Assembly (NCBI RefSeq): GCF_000620645.1
Contig: NZ_JIAV01000020.1
Location: 1 to 64,000 of the forward strand
Direction: 5' to 3'
Length of the DNA: 64,000 nt
Source of the DNA: Nocardioides sp. URHA0032
GTDB lineage: Bacteria; Actinomycetota; Actinomycetes; Propionibacteriales; Nocardioidaceae
Under the pieces are notes generated by a model that saw only the letters and a program-made list of their open reading frames with translations, was not told the DNA's origin and made no database searches. Of the stretch, positions 24,518 to 32,712 are shown one piece after another (the first letter of the stretch is position 1; every line of letters begins with the position of its first letter). Made by a program: the position numbers and the translations under genes.

Positions 24518-25459
24518 TCATACACGTCCCGGGACCGGGATCCCGCCGGTGTAGATCGGCGAGTCCTTGCGCGAGAGCAGCTCGCGCCGCTCCTCCGGGG
24601 TGAGCGCCTCCACCTGGGCGCGGACGTCGGACGGGAAACCGCTCACCTCCAGTGCCTCCTCGACCGGCACGATCGTGTGCACGACCCGGTCGTCGTACAG
24701 GTGCACCATCGTCATCGCCTGGTGGCCGTCGACGCCGGAGACGAACCGCTCCAGCGGGGCGGGGTCGGAGGTGTAGCAGGTCGCCGACGCGACCGAGACC
24801 GGGATGCCCGCGAACGTCGAGTACGTCGAGTAGTGGAGGTGCCCGCCGAGGATGCAGCGCACGTCGGTCCCGGCCAGCACGTCCGCGAGCCGGTCCTGGC
24901 CGTAGAGCTCGATGACCTCCGCCGCGCGCATCATCGGGATCGGGACCGGCGGGTGGTGCAGCGCGAGCAGTGTGCCGTGCGGCGCGGGCGTGCCCAGCAC
25001 GCCGGCCAGCCACTCGAGCTGGGCGTCGCCGAGCTCGCCGTGGTGGTAGCCGGGCACGCTGGTGTCGAGGGAGACGATCCGCAGCCCCGCGACGTCGTGG
25101 ACCCGGTCCTGGGGCCGGTCGTCGTCGGTGTCGAACAGCCCGCGCGCGTACGCCGACCGCTCGTCGTGGTTGCCCATCACCCAGACGACCTCGGCGCCCA
25201 TCGCCGCCGCCACCGGCTCGACGATCTCGCGCAGTCGCTGGTACGCCGCCGGCTCGGCCCTGTCGGCCAGGTCGCCGGTGAACACCAGCGCCTGCGGGAC
25301 CGGCTCCAGCCGGGACAGGCGCGCGAGGGCGAGCTCGAGGCCGGCCTCGGTGTCGATGACGCCGTACTGCTTCCGCCCGCCGGCGAGCAGGTGCGGGTCG
25401 CTCAGGTGCGCGACGACGTGACGAGGGTCGGGGTACTGGCCCAGCTGTTGCCGCTGCAC
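24518..25459 (-). CDS. calcineurin-like phosphoesterase, CpdA (cyclic nucleotide phosphodiesterase) type
   Basis: 313 residues from a GTG at 25459. Metal ligands appear in order: HLSDPHL (Asp, His), VFTGDLADR (Asp), WVMGNHDER (Asn, His), LALHHPPVP, and GGHLHYSTYS (two His). This is the class III cyclic-nucleotide phosphodiesterase arrangement, which hydrolyses cAMP in the cytoplasm, although several members act on other phosphodiesters. The C-terminal extension of about 60 residues (VEALTPEERRELLSRKDSPIYTGGIPVPG) is characteristic of the actinobacterial form. Upstream of the ZIP gene with almost no gap, and 9 bp downstream of the deazaflavin-type gene start of the same orientation. Confidence 0.85.
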   Translation of the reverse strand: MQRQQLGQYPDPRHVVAHLSDPHLLAGGRKQYGVIDTEAGLELALARLSRLEPVPQALVFTGDLADRAEPAAYQRLREIVEPVAAAMGAEVVWVMGNHDERSAYARGLFDTDDDRPQDRVHDVAGLRIVSLDTSVPGYHHGELGDAQLEWLAGVLGTPAPHGTLLALHHPPVPIPMMRAAEVIELYGQDRLADVLAGTDVRCILGGHLHYSTYSTFAGIPVSVASATCYTSDPAPLERFVSGVDGHQAMTMVHLYDDRVVHTIVPVEEALEVSGFPSDVRAQVEALTPEERRELLSRKDSPIYTGGIPVPGRV

Positions 25460-25468
25460 GGGCTCAGG

Positions 25469-25936
25469 CTAGCGACGGGTCAGCTCGAAGACCGGGATCA
25501 GCCGGTCCGTCCGCTCCTCGTACTTCGCGAAGTTCGGCCAGGTCCGCAGCATCACCTGCCAGCGGTCCGCCCGCTCGTCGCCCTCCATCTCCTTCGCGTC
25601 GACGGCGATCCGCTCCCGCTTCCAGGTGATCGTGCCCTCGCCGGACGCGCGGATGTTGTGCACCCAGACCGGCATGTCCGGTCCACCGAAGTACGAGCCG
25701 GCGACCAGCCAGCGCTCGCCGTGGGGGATGCACAGCAGGGGAGTGCTGCGCGGGATGCCGCTCCTGCGGCCGACGACGGTGAGCACCAGGTTCGGCAGGC
25801 CGGCGATGTCCAGGATGCTCACCCGCCCGCGGGTCACCTTCTGGAGCAACCGGTCGCACCACACGATCTGGGGGAGCAGCTTCGGCATCCACGGGATCGC
25901 CCCGATCCGGATCGCGAGAGGTGTCATCAGGCCCAT
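25469..25936 (-). CDS. deazaflavin (F420)-dependent nitroreductase-family protein
   Basis: 155 residues from the ATG at 25936; upstream in-frame codons lie in the aceB promoter gap. VLTVVGRRSGIPRSTPLLCIPHGERWLVAGSYFGGPDMPVWVHNIRASGEGTI is the split-barrel F420-binding pattern of the Ddn family (mycobacterial deazaflavin-dependent nitroreductase). These enzymes use F420H2 for reduction of quinones or other hydrophobic acceptors. The C-terminal part MLRTWPNFAKYEERTDRLIPVFELTR is also family-typical. Implies the host makes F420, as actinobacteria do. First gene of a three-gene minus-strand string with the phosphoesterase and ZIP genes. Confidence 0.82.
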   Translation of the reverse strand: MGLMTPLAIRIGAIPWMPKLLPQIVWCDRLLQKVTRGRVSILDIAGLPNLVLTVVGRRSGIPRSTPLLCIPHGERWLVAGSYFGGPDMPVWVHNIRASGEGTITWKRERIAVDAKEMEGDERADRWQVMLRTWPNFAKYEERTDRLIPVFELTRR

Positions 25937-26025
25937 CGCCGCAGTCTGTCCGCAGCGCCGGGTTTCCACGCAGGTGACGCGGGTCACCGTCTCTGGAAGG
26001 CTCAGCAACGGAGGTGGACACACAC

Positions 26026-27624
26026 ATGCCAGACGGAGTCGAGATCACCGGGCCGATGCACGCCCGGTACGACGAGATCCTCACCGACCGGGCCCTCGAG
26101 CTGGTGGCTCTCCTGCACCGGGAGCTGGACGGCCGGCGACGCGAGCTGCTCGCCAGGCGTGCCCGGCGGGTCCGGACGATCGCCGAGGGCGGCGGGCTCG
26201 CGTTCCTCGAGGAGACCCGCGCGATCCGGGAGGACGACTCCTGGCGGGTCGCCGACGCGGCGCCCGGCCTCGTCGACCGCCGGGTCGAGATCACGGGGCC
26301 GACCGACCGGAAGATGACGATCAACGCGCTCAACTCCGGCGCGAAGGTCTGGCTCGCGGACCAGGAGGACGCCAACACGCCGCTGTGGGAGAACGTCGTG
26401 GGCGGACAGCTGAACCTGCGCGACGCGATCACCGGGCAGATCGACTTCACCAGCCCGGAGGGTAAGGAGTACCGGCTGGACGACGGCGAGCTGGCGACCA
26501 TCGTCGTACGCCCGCGTGGCTGGCACCTGCCGGAGAAGCACATCGAGGTCGACGGTGAGCGGACGTCGGGCAGCCTCGTCGACTTCGCGCTCTACCTGGC
26601 GACCAGCGGGCAGCTCCAGCTGGACCGGGGGCAGGGCCCCTACTACTACCTGCCGAAGATGGAGTCGCACCTCGAGGCCCGGCTCTGGAACGACGCGTTC
26701 GACCTCGCCCAGGACTTCGTCGGCATGCCGCGCGGCACGATCCGCGCGACGGTGCTGATCGAGACGTACCCGGCGGCGTTCGAGATGGAGGAGATCCTCT
26801 ACGAGCTGCGCGACCACTCGGCCGGCCTGAACGCCGGTCGCTGGGACTACATGTTCAGCGTCATCAAGTGCTTCCGCACCCGGGGCGACGACTGGGTGCT
26901 GCCGGACCGCAACTCGGTGACGATGACGGTGCCATTCATGCGCGCCTACACCGAGCTGCTGGTGCGCACCTGCCACAAGCGGGGCGCGCACGCGATCGGC
27001 GGGATGGCGGCGTTCATCCCCAGCAAGGACGAGGAGCAGAACGCCTTCGCGTTCCAGAAGCTCACCGAGGACAAGACCCGGGAGGCGAACGACGGCTTCG
27101 ACGGCTCCTGGGTCGCGCACCCCGGCATGGTGGCGGCCTGCCGGGAGGCCTTCGACAAGGTCCTCGGCGACAAGCCGAACCAGCGCGACCGGCTGCGCGA
27201 GGAGGTCGCCGTCACCGCCGACGACCTGCTGGACGTCCGGTCCACACCGGGCGACGCCACCGAGAACGGGCTGCGCAACAACGTCGCCGTGGGGATCCGC
27301 TACCTCGAGTCGTGGCTGCGCGGGTCCGGTGCCGTCGGCATCTTCAACCTGATGGAGGATGCCGCGACCGCCGAGATCTCCCGGAGCCAGGTCTGGCAGT
27401 GGCTGCACAACGGCGAGGTGCTCGCAGGCGGGGAGAAGGTCACCCGCGAGCTGGTCGAGACGATGATCGAGGAGGAGCTGCAGAAGGCGCGCGACGAGGC
27501 CGTCGGCCGGGCGTCCGCACCGGGTCGCCGGTGGGACGACGCCCGTGCGCTGTACGCCGAGCTCGCGCTCTCCGAGGAGTACGCCGACTTCCTCACCCTC
27601 GCCGCCTACGAGCAGATGCCGTGA
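26026..27624 (+). CDS. aceB: malate synthase A
   Basis: 532 residues from the ATG at 26026, 11 bp after GGAGG; an in-frame GTG four codons earlier overlaps that site and is unlikely. Key blocks: MTINALNSGAKVWLADQEDANTPLWENV, VVRPRGWHLPEKHI, RGQGPYYYLPKMESHLEARLWNDAF, RATVLIETYPAAFEMEEILYEL (acidic metal ligands), GLNAGRWDYMFS, and GMAAFIPSKDEEQN. Condenses glyoxylate with acetyl-CoA to malate in the glyoxylate shunt. It is the first gene of a coupled string with glcD, glcE and glcF, so here it consumes glyoxylate made from glycolate. No isocitrate lyase is next to it. Confidence 0.95.
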   Translation: MPDGVEITGPMHARYDEILTDRALELVALLHRELDGRRRELLARRARRVRTIAEGGGLAFLEETRAIREDDSWRVADAAPGLVDRRVEITGPTDRKMTINALNSGAKVWLADQEDANTPLWENVVGGQLNLRDAITGQIDFTSPEGKEYRLDDGELATIVVRPRGWHLPEKHIEVDGERTSGSLVDFALYLATSGQLQLDRGQGPYYYLPKMESHLEARLWNDAFDLAQDFVGMPRGTIRATVLIETYPAAFEMEEILYELRDHSAGLNAGRWDYMFSVIKCFRTRGDDWVLPDRNSVTMTVPFMRAYTELLVRTCHKRGAHAIGGMAAFIPSKDEEQNAFAFQKLTEDKTREANDGFDGSWVAHPGMVAACREAFDKVLGDKPNQRDRLREEVAVTADDLLDVRSTPGDATENGLRNNVAVGIRYLESWLRGSGAVGIFNLMEDAATAEISRSQVWQWLHNGEVLAGGEKVTRELVETMIEEELQKARDEAVGRASAPGRRWDDARALYAELALSEEYADFLTLAAYEQMP

Positions 27625-29084
27625 CCCCGGGCGTCCGGGCCGTCGCGACCCGCGCCCGGGAGCTGCTCGCCCCGGACGCGGTGATCGACGACCGCGCCCG
27701 GCTGCGCACCTACGAGTGCGACGGCCTCACGCACTACCGGGTCGTGCCGGCGCTCGTGGTGATCCCGGAGGACGCGGACCAGCTGGCCGGTGTCGTGCGG
27801 GCCTGCGCCGAGCACGGCGTGCCGTTCGTCGCGCGGGGGTCGGGCACCGGCCTCTCGGGTGGCGCGCTCCCGCACGCCGAGGGTGTGCTGGTCGTGACGT
27901 CGCGGATGCGTGCGATCACCGACGTACGTCCCGAGGACCAGCGCGCCGTCGTGCAACCGGGTGTCGTCAACCTCGACGTCACCCGGGCCGCCACACCGCA
28001 CGGCTACTACTACGCGCCCGACCCGAGCAGCCAGCAGATCTGCTCGATCGGCGGCAACGTCGCGGAGAACTCCGGCGGCGCGCACTGCCTCAAGTACGGC
28101 TTCACGACCAACCACGTGGTCGGCGCGGACTTCGTGACGGCCGGCGGCGAGGTCGTGCCGCTCGGCGCGATGGCGCCCGACGCACCCGGCTACGACCTGC
28201 TGGGGGCGGTCGTCGGCTCCGAGGGCACGCTCGGCATCGTCACCTCGGTGACGGTCCGGCTGGTGCGGCTGCCGGAGGAGGTCCGCACGATCCTCGTCGG
28301 GTTCCACTCCACCGACGCTGCCGGCGCCGCGGTCTCCGCGATCATCGCGGCCGGCATCGTGCCCGCCGCGATCGAGATGATGGACGCGCTCGCGATCGAG
28401 GCCGCCGAGGAGGCCGTCCACTGCAACTACCCCGCAGGGGCGGGCGCCGTCCTGGTGATCGAGCTGGACGGCCCGGCGGCGGAGGTCGCGGCGGAGTACG
28501 ACGAGGTCGAGCGGCTCTGCGAGGTCAACGGAGCGTTCGAGCAGCGGCTGGCCACCGATCCGTTCGACCGGGCGCTGATCTGGAAGGGCCGGAAGTCGGC
28601 GTTCGCCGCCGTCGGCCGGATCAGCCCCGACTACATCGTGCAGGACGGCGTGATCCCGCGGACCGCACTGCCGGAGGTGCTGCGTGCGATGGGTGAGCTG
28701 TCGGCGCAGCGCGGCGTCCGGGTCGCGAACGTCTTCCACGCCGGCGACGGCAACCTGCACCCGCTGGTGCTCTTCGACGAGTCGAAGGCCGGCGAGGCGG
28801 AGGCGGCCGAGGAGGTCAGCGGCGCGATCCTCGACCTGTGCATCCGGCACGGCGGCTCGATCACCGGCGAGCACGGCGTCGGCGTGGACAAGGCTCGGTA
28901 CCTGCCGCGGATGTACACCGAGGAGGACCTCGACACGATGCAGCTGGTCCGCTGCGCCTTCGACCCCGACGGGATCTCCAACCCCGGCAAGGTGTTCCCG
29001 ACGCCCCGGCTGTGCGGTGAGGTGCCCGGCAGGCACAAGGGCGCACACCCCGCCCAAGAGGCCGGGTTGGCGGAGGTCTTCTGA
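27621..29084 (+). CDS. glcD: glycolate oxidase FAD-binding subunit GlcD
   Basis: 487 residues from the GTG at 27621, overlapping the aceB stop by 4 bp. PCMH-type FAD domain: FVARGSGTGLSGGALPHAEG, CSIGGNVAENSGGAHCLKYG, LLGAVVGSEGTLGIVTSVTVRL. The C-terminal half has VANVFHAGDGNLHPLVLFD and ITGEHGVGVDKARYLPRMY, the substrate-side signature of the D-lactate/glycolate oxidase family. It oxidises glycolate to glyoxylate and passes electrons through GlcE and GlcF, probably to quinone at the membrane. TGATG overlap with glcE. Confidence 0.93.
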   Translation: MTPGVRAVATRARELLAPDAVIDDRARLRTYECDGLTHYRVVPALVVIPEDADQLAGVVRACAEHGVPFVARGSGTGLSGGALPHAEGVLVVTSRMRAITDVRPEDQRAVVQPGVVNLDVTRAATPHGYYYAPDPSSQQICSIGGNVAENSGGAHCLKYGFTTNHVVGADFVTAGGEVVPLGAMAPDAPGYDLLGAVVGSEGTLGIVTSVTVRLVRLPEEVRTILVGFHSTDAAGAAVSAIIAAGIVPAAIEMMDALAIEAAEEAVHCNYPAGAGAVLVIELDGPAAEVAAEYDEVERLCEVNGAFEQRLATDPFDRALIWKGRKSAFAAVGRISPDYIVQDGVIPRTALPEVLRAMGELSAQRGVRVANVFHAGDGNLHPLVLFDESKAGEAEAAEEVSGAILDLCIRHGGSITGEHGVGVDKARYLPRMYTEEDLDTMQLVRCAFDPDGISNPGKVFPTPRLCGEVPGRHKGAHPAQEAGLAEVF

Positions 29085-30169
29085 TGGGTGCGGTCGTGCG
29101 TCCGACGTCCACCGCCGAGGTGGCGGACGTGCTGCGCGACGCGGCCGCCCGGGGTCTCGCCGTGGTGGCGCAGGGGCGAGGCACCAAGCAGGGCTGGGGT
29201 CTGCCGGTCTCGGTTGACCTCGTCGTCGACCTCAGCGGCATGGACCGCGTGCTCGACCACCAGGCCGGTGACCTGATCGTTGAGGTCCAGGCCGGCGCCC
29301 GGCTCGCCGAGGTGCAGGCCCGGGTCGGCACGGAGGGCCAGCGGCTCGCGCTAGACGAGACCGTCCCCGGCGCGAGCATCGGGGGGACCCTCGCGACCAA
29401 CGCGTCCGGGCCGCAACGGCTCGTCGCGGGTACGGCGCGCGATCTGCTGATCGGCGTCACGGTCGTCCGCGCGGACGGGGTGGTCGCCAAGGCCGGCGGT
29501 CGGGTGGTCAAGAACGTCGCCGGCTACGACCTCGGCAAGCTCGTCGTGGGCTCGTACGGCACCCTGGCGATCGTCACCGAGGCGGTGTTCCGGCTGCACC
29601 CCGAGCCGGAGGTGCGCCGGTGGGTGAGCGTCGCGGCGGACGACGTGCACGACCTGGTCCACGCCGTCGTGCACTCGCAGGCGGTGCCGTGGGCCGTCGA
29701 GGTCGACGGCACCACGCTGTCGGTCATGGTCGGCGGCCGGCCGGACGGGGTCGACGCCAGGGTCGGGACGATCCGGGGCCTGATCGGCGGGTCGGTGTCG
29801 GACACCGCCCCGGAGGGCTGGGGCACCTACCCGTGGCAGCCCGGGGAGACCGGGCTCAAGGTCACCTTCGTGCTGTCCGGGCTGCGCGACGTCCTGGCCG
29901 CCCTGGCCGAGGCCGGCGCCCGGGTGCGCGGGTCGGCCGGCGCCGGGGTGGTGTACGCCGCGCTCGCCGTACCCGATGCCCTGCCGCGGCTGCGCGAGGT
30001 GGCCGCGGCGCACCACGGCAGCGTCGTCGTCGTCGACGCCCCGGACGAGGTGAAGGCGTCGGTGGACGTGTGGGGACCGGTGCCGGCGCTGGAGCTGATG
30101 CGGCGCGTGAAGGACCAGTTCGACCCGGACCACCGGCTCGCGCCCGGTCGCTTCGTGGGAGGGATCTGA
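29084..30169 (+). CDS. glcE: glycolate oxidase FAD-binding subunit GlcE
   Basis: 361 residues, ATG at 29084 within the glcD stop. It is a shorter PCMH-type flavoprotein: VVAQGRGTKQGWG, VEVQAGARLAEVQARVG, GASIGGTLATNASGPQRLVAGTARDLLIGV, GGRVVKNVAGYDLGKLVVGSYGTLAIVTEAVF. The FAD half is like GlcD, but the C-terminal part is compact and ends at FDPDHRLAPGRF, as expected of GlcE, the subunit needed with GlcD and GlcF for activity. One base separates it from the GTG of glcF. Confidence 0.92.
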   Translation: MGAVVRPTSTAEVADVLRDAAARGLAVVAQGRGTKQGWGLPVSVDLVVDLSGMDRVLDHQAGDLIVEVQAGARLAEVQARVGTEGQRLALDETVPGASIGGTLATNASGPQRLVAGTARDLLIGVTVVRADGVVAKAGGRVVKNVAGYDLGKLVVGSYGTLAIVTEAVFRLHPEPEVRRWVSVAADDVHDLVHAVVHSQAVPWAVEVDGTTLSVMVGGRPDGVDARVGTIRGLIGGSVSDTAPEGWGTYPWQPGETGLKVTFVLSGLRDVLAALAEAGARVRGSAGAGVVYAALAVPDALPRLREVAAAHHGSVVVVDAPDEVKASVDVWGPVPALELMRRVKDQFDPDHRLAPGRFVGGI

Positions 30170-30170
30170 C

Positions 30171-31406
30171 GTGGACCCGGAGCTGCTCGACGACTGCGTG
30201 CACTGCGGCTTCTGCCTGCCGACCTGCCCGACCTACGTGCTGTGGGGCGAGGAGATGGACAGCCCGCGCGGCCGGATCCAGCTGATGCTGCAGGCCACCG
30301 AGGGCGAGGTGATCACCGACGCGATGGTCGGCCACTGGGACGCCTGCCTGGGCTGCATGGCGTGCGTGACCGCGTGCCCGTCGGGCGTGCAGTACGACCG
30401 CCTCATCGAGGAGACCCGGGCCGAGGTCGAGCGCGTGCACCGGCGGTCGGCGTCGGACCGCGCCCTGCGCGGCCTGATCTTCGCGGTCTTCCCGCACCCG
30501 AGGCGGCTGCGCCTGCTGCGCGGCCCCCTGCGCGGCGTGCAGCGGACCGGGCTCGACCGGGCTCTCCGTCGTACCGGCCTGCTCGACCGGCTCGCTCCGT
30601 CGCTCGCGGCGATGGAGCGCCTGGCGCCGCGGCTCTCCAGGCCGGAGCGGCTGCCCGAGCGGCTGCCGGCGAACGGTCCGCGCCGGATGGTGGTGGGGCT
30701 GTTGACCGGCTGCGTGCAGGGCGCGTTCTTCCCGGCGGTGAACGCCGCGACGGCGCGCGTGCTGCAGGCCGAGGGGTGCGAGGTCGTCGTTCCGCCCGAC
30801 CAGGGCTGCTGCGGTGCGCTGTCGGTGCACAACGGCCGGTCCGAGGAGGCGAAGGCCTACGCGCGGAAGCTGGTCGGTGTCTTCGAGGCCGCCGGGGTCG
30901 AGCGGGTCGTGGTGAACGCTGCCGGCTGCGGCTCGTCGATGAAGGAATACGTCGCGCTCCTCGGCGAGGAGGCGCGCGACTTCCAGGACAAGGTGCGCGA
31001 CATCAGTGAGGTCCTCGACGAGCTCGGCCCGGTCGCCGTCCGCCACCCCCTGGACGTGACCGTCGCCTACCACGACGCCTGCCACCTCGGGCACGCCCAG
31101 GGCGTGCGGGTGCCGCCGCGCCGGCTGCTCGAGGCCATCCCCGGCCTCGACCTGCGCGAGGTCGCCGAGGCGGAGCTGTGCTGCGGCTCGGCCGGCATCT
31201 ACAACGTGCTCAACCCCGAGCCCGCGCGCGAGCTCGGCGACCGCAAGGCCGCGAACATCGTGGCCACCGGCGCCGACGTGCTGGTGACCGCGAACCCCGG
31301 CTGCCTGATGCAGGTGGCCGCCGCGATCGAGCGCTCGGGACACCCGATGAAGCTCGCGCACACCGTCGAGGTCCTCGACGCGTCCATCCGCGGCCGGCCC
31401 CTGTAA
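30171..31406 (+). CDS. glcF: glycolate oxidase iron-sulfur subunit GlcF
   Basis: 411 residues from a GTG at 30171. Two ferredoxin-type 4Fe-4S motifs lie near the start: CVHCGFCLPTCPTY (about residues 8-22) and CLGCMACVTACPSG (about 58-73). The C-terminal half has two CCG domains (DQGCCGALSVHNG and ELCCGSAGIYN), the heterodisulfide-reductase-type cysteine pairs. Accepts electrons from GlcD/GlcE and delivers them to the respiratory chain. Last gene of the module; the next gene is on the other strand 16 bp further. Confidence 0.94.
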   Translation: MDPELLDDCVHCGFCLPTCPTYVLWGEEMDSPRGRIQLMLQATEGEVITDAMVGHWDACLGCMACVTACPSGVQYDRLIEETRAEVERVHRRSASDRALRGLIFAVFPHPRRLRLLRGPLRGVQRTGLDRALRRTGLLDRLAPSLAAMERLAPRLSRPERLPERLPANGPRRMVVGLLTGCVQGAFFPAVNAATARVLQAEGCEVVVPPDQGCCGALSVHNGRSEEAKAYARKLVGVFEAAGVERVVVNAAGCGSSMKEYVALLGEEARDFQDKVRDISEVLDELGPVAVRHPLDVTVAYHDACHLGHAQGVRVPPRRLLEAIPGLDLREVAEAELCCGSAGIYNVLNPEPARELGDRKAANIVATGADVLVTANPGCLMQVAAAIERSGHPMKLAHTVEVLDASIRGRPL

Positions 31407-31421
31407 GCGCCGGACGGGGGC

Positions 31422-32681
31422 CTAGAACATCATCGACGCGGCCGGCGGCACGTCGGTGCGCAGCGCCCGCCCGAGCTCGCGGGCCGCCCCGGGCCGGGCC
31501 TCGGCGACCAGTCCGGCGCGAACCAGGCCGACCAGGTTGCCGCCGCCGAGGTACGCCGCGCCGAGCGCGTCGACCGACATCCTCAGGTCGGCGTCCGCGT
31601 CGGTCCGCTCCGCGGCCGCCGTACCGGACTCGTCGGCGTGGATCCGCCAGGTGCCCGCGTTCCACGGGGCGTGGTCGTCGGTGACCTCGACGACGACATC
31701 GCACGGGGCGCTCCAGGTGCGCGCCGCGAGCGCTTCGGGCAGGTCCACGAGCCGCACCCAGAGGCTGTCGTAGGTCTCGACCTTCGAGACCGACCGCGGC
31801 CCGCCCGTCCAGGCGAGCACGGGATCCTCGACGCCGGCGGTCCGCAGCTGGACGCTGCCCATCAGGTCGAAGTCGACCAGCCGGCGGACCAGGGCGAGCC
31901 GGGTCGGCGGATCGCCGACGACCAGGAGCGCAACGACGCGGCCGGCCGGGCGGGCGTCGTCCCACTTCGGCTCGCGCCGGAACATCGCGAAGCCCACGTC
32001 GTGGCCGTCCCGGCGGGCGAAGAGCACCCGCCACGGCTCCTTGTCGCGCAGCCACTCCGGGAACTGCTGGCACATCCGCTGGTAGTACCCGAGCGCGCCC
32101 ACGACGGAGCCGGTGTCGACCGCGGCGCGGTGGCAGTCGTGCATCCGCTGCGGGGTGCCGGCGTCGGACATGGACGCCAGCTGGGTCGTGACGGCGCCGG
32201 CGGCCTCGTCCAGACCCGGAGCGGTGAGGGTCGCGCCGCGCGACAGCGTGACCGGCAGCTCGAGGGAGGCGAGGCCGTAGCCGTACCGCCCGTAGATCGC
32301 GGGCTCGCTCGCGTGCAGCGCGGACAGGTGGGTGCCCGGCGTGTCCCGCACCTGCTCGAAGTGGTGCCGGAGCATCGCGGTCAGCACCCCCCTGCGCCGG
32401 TGGTCGGGGTGCACGCCGACCCAGGTCAGCCCGGCGCACGGCACCAGCCTCGGGTCGCCGTCGGCGCCGGGCACGGCGAGGTCGAGCGGGTAGACGCCGT
32501 AGATGCCGGGGTACGTCGAGCTGTCGGCCCCCTCGACCTCGGCCGCGAACCGCTGGTCGGCCGGCAGGCCGGTCAGCTGGACCTCGACCGGCGCCGCGAG
32601 CGCCTCCTGCGACCAGACGAGGAGGTCGCTCGCGAGGAACCGCTCGGCGTCGGCGGCCACGTCCACCCGGATGTCGCTCAT
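31422..32681 (-). CDS. Eis-family GNAT N-acetyltransferase
   Basis: 419 residues from the ATG at 32681. N-terminal GNAT domain with the acetyl-CoA loop VGVHPDHRRRGVLTAML and YGRYGYGLA (the catalytic Tyr region), a second degenerate GNAT domain, and a C-terminal SCP2-like domain (about 320-419). The protein ends in Phe, as in Mycobacterium Eis, where the terminal carboxylate acts as a general base. Eis hexamers acetylate amines, notably aminoglycosides and some peptides. It is 31 bp downstream of the ring-hydroxylase gene and may share its transcript. Substrate in this organism is unknown. Confidence 0.85.
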   Translation of the reverse strand: MSDIRVDVAADAERFLASDLLVWSQEALAAPVEVQLTGLPADQRFAAEVEGADSSTYPGIYGVYPLDLAVPGADGDPRLVPCAGLTWVGVHPDHRRRGVLTAMLRHHFEQVRDTPGTHLSALHASEPAIYGRYGYGLASLELPVTLSRGATLTAPGLDEAAGAVTTQLASMSDAGTPQRMHDCHRAAVDTGSVVGALGYYQRMCQQFPEWLRDKEPWRVLFARRDGHDVGFAMFRREPKWDDARPAGRVVALLVVGDPPTRLALVRRLVDFDLMGSVQLRTAGVEDPVLAWTGGPRSVSKVETYDSLWVRLVDLPEALAARTWSAPCDVVVEVTDDHAPWNAGTWRIHADESGTAAAERTDADADLRMSVDALGAAYLGGGNLVGLVRAGLVAEARPGAARELGRALRTDVPPAASMMF

Positions 32682-32712
32682 GGGGACAGCCAACCGTCGG
32701 ACGCGTCCGGGC

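Noticed and set aside
24386..26317. Plus-strand open frame of 643 codons across phosphoesterase and deazaflavin genes
   Set aside because: Antisense noise; minus-strand genes are clear.
26002..27408. Minus-strand open frame opposite aceB
   Set aside because: Shadow of malate synthase; the sense strand has all the conserved motifs.
27606..29057. Minus-strand open frame of about 480 codons opposite glcD
   Set aside because: Antisense shadow; no domain and low-complexity composition.
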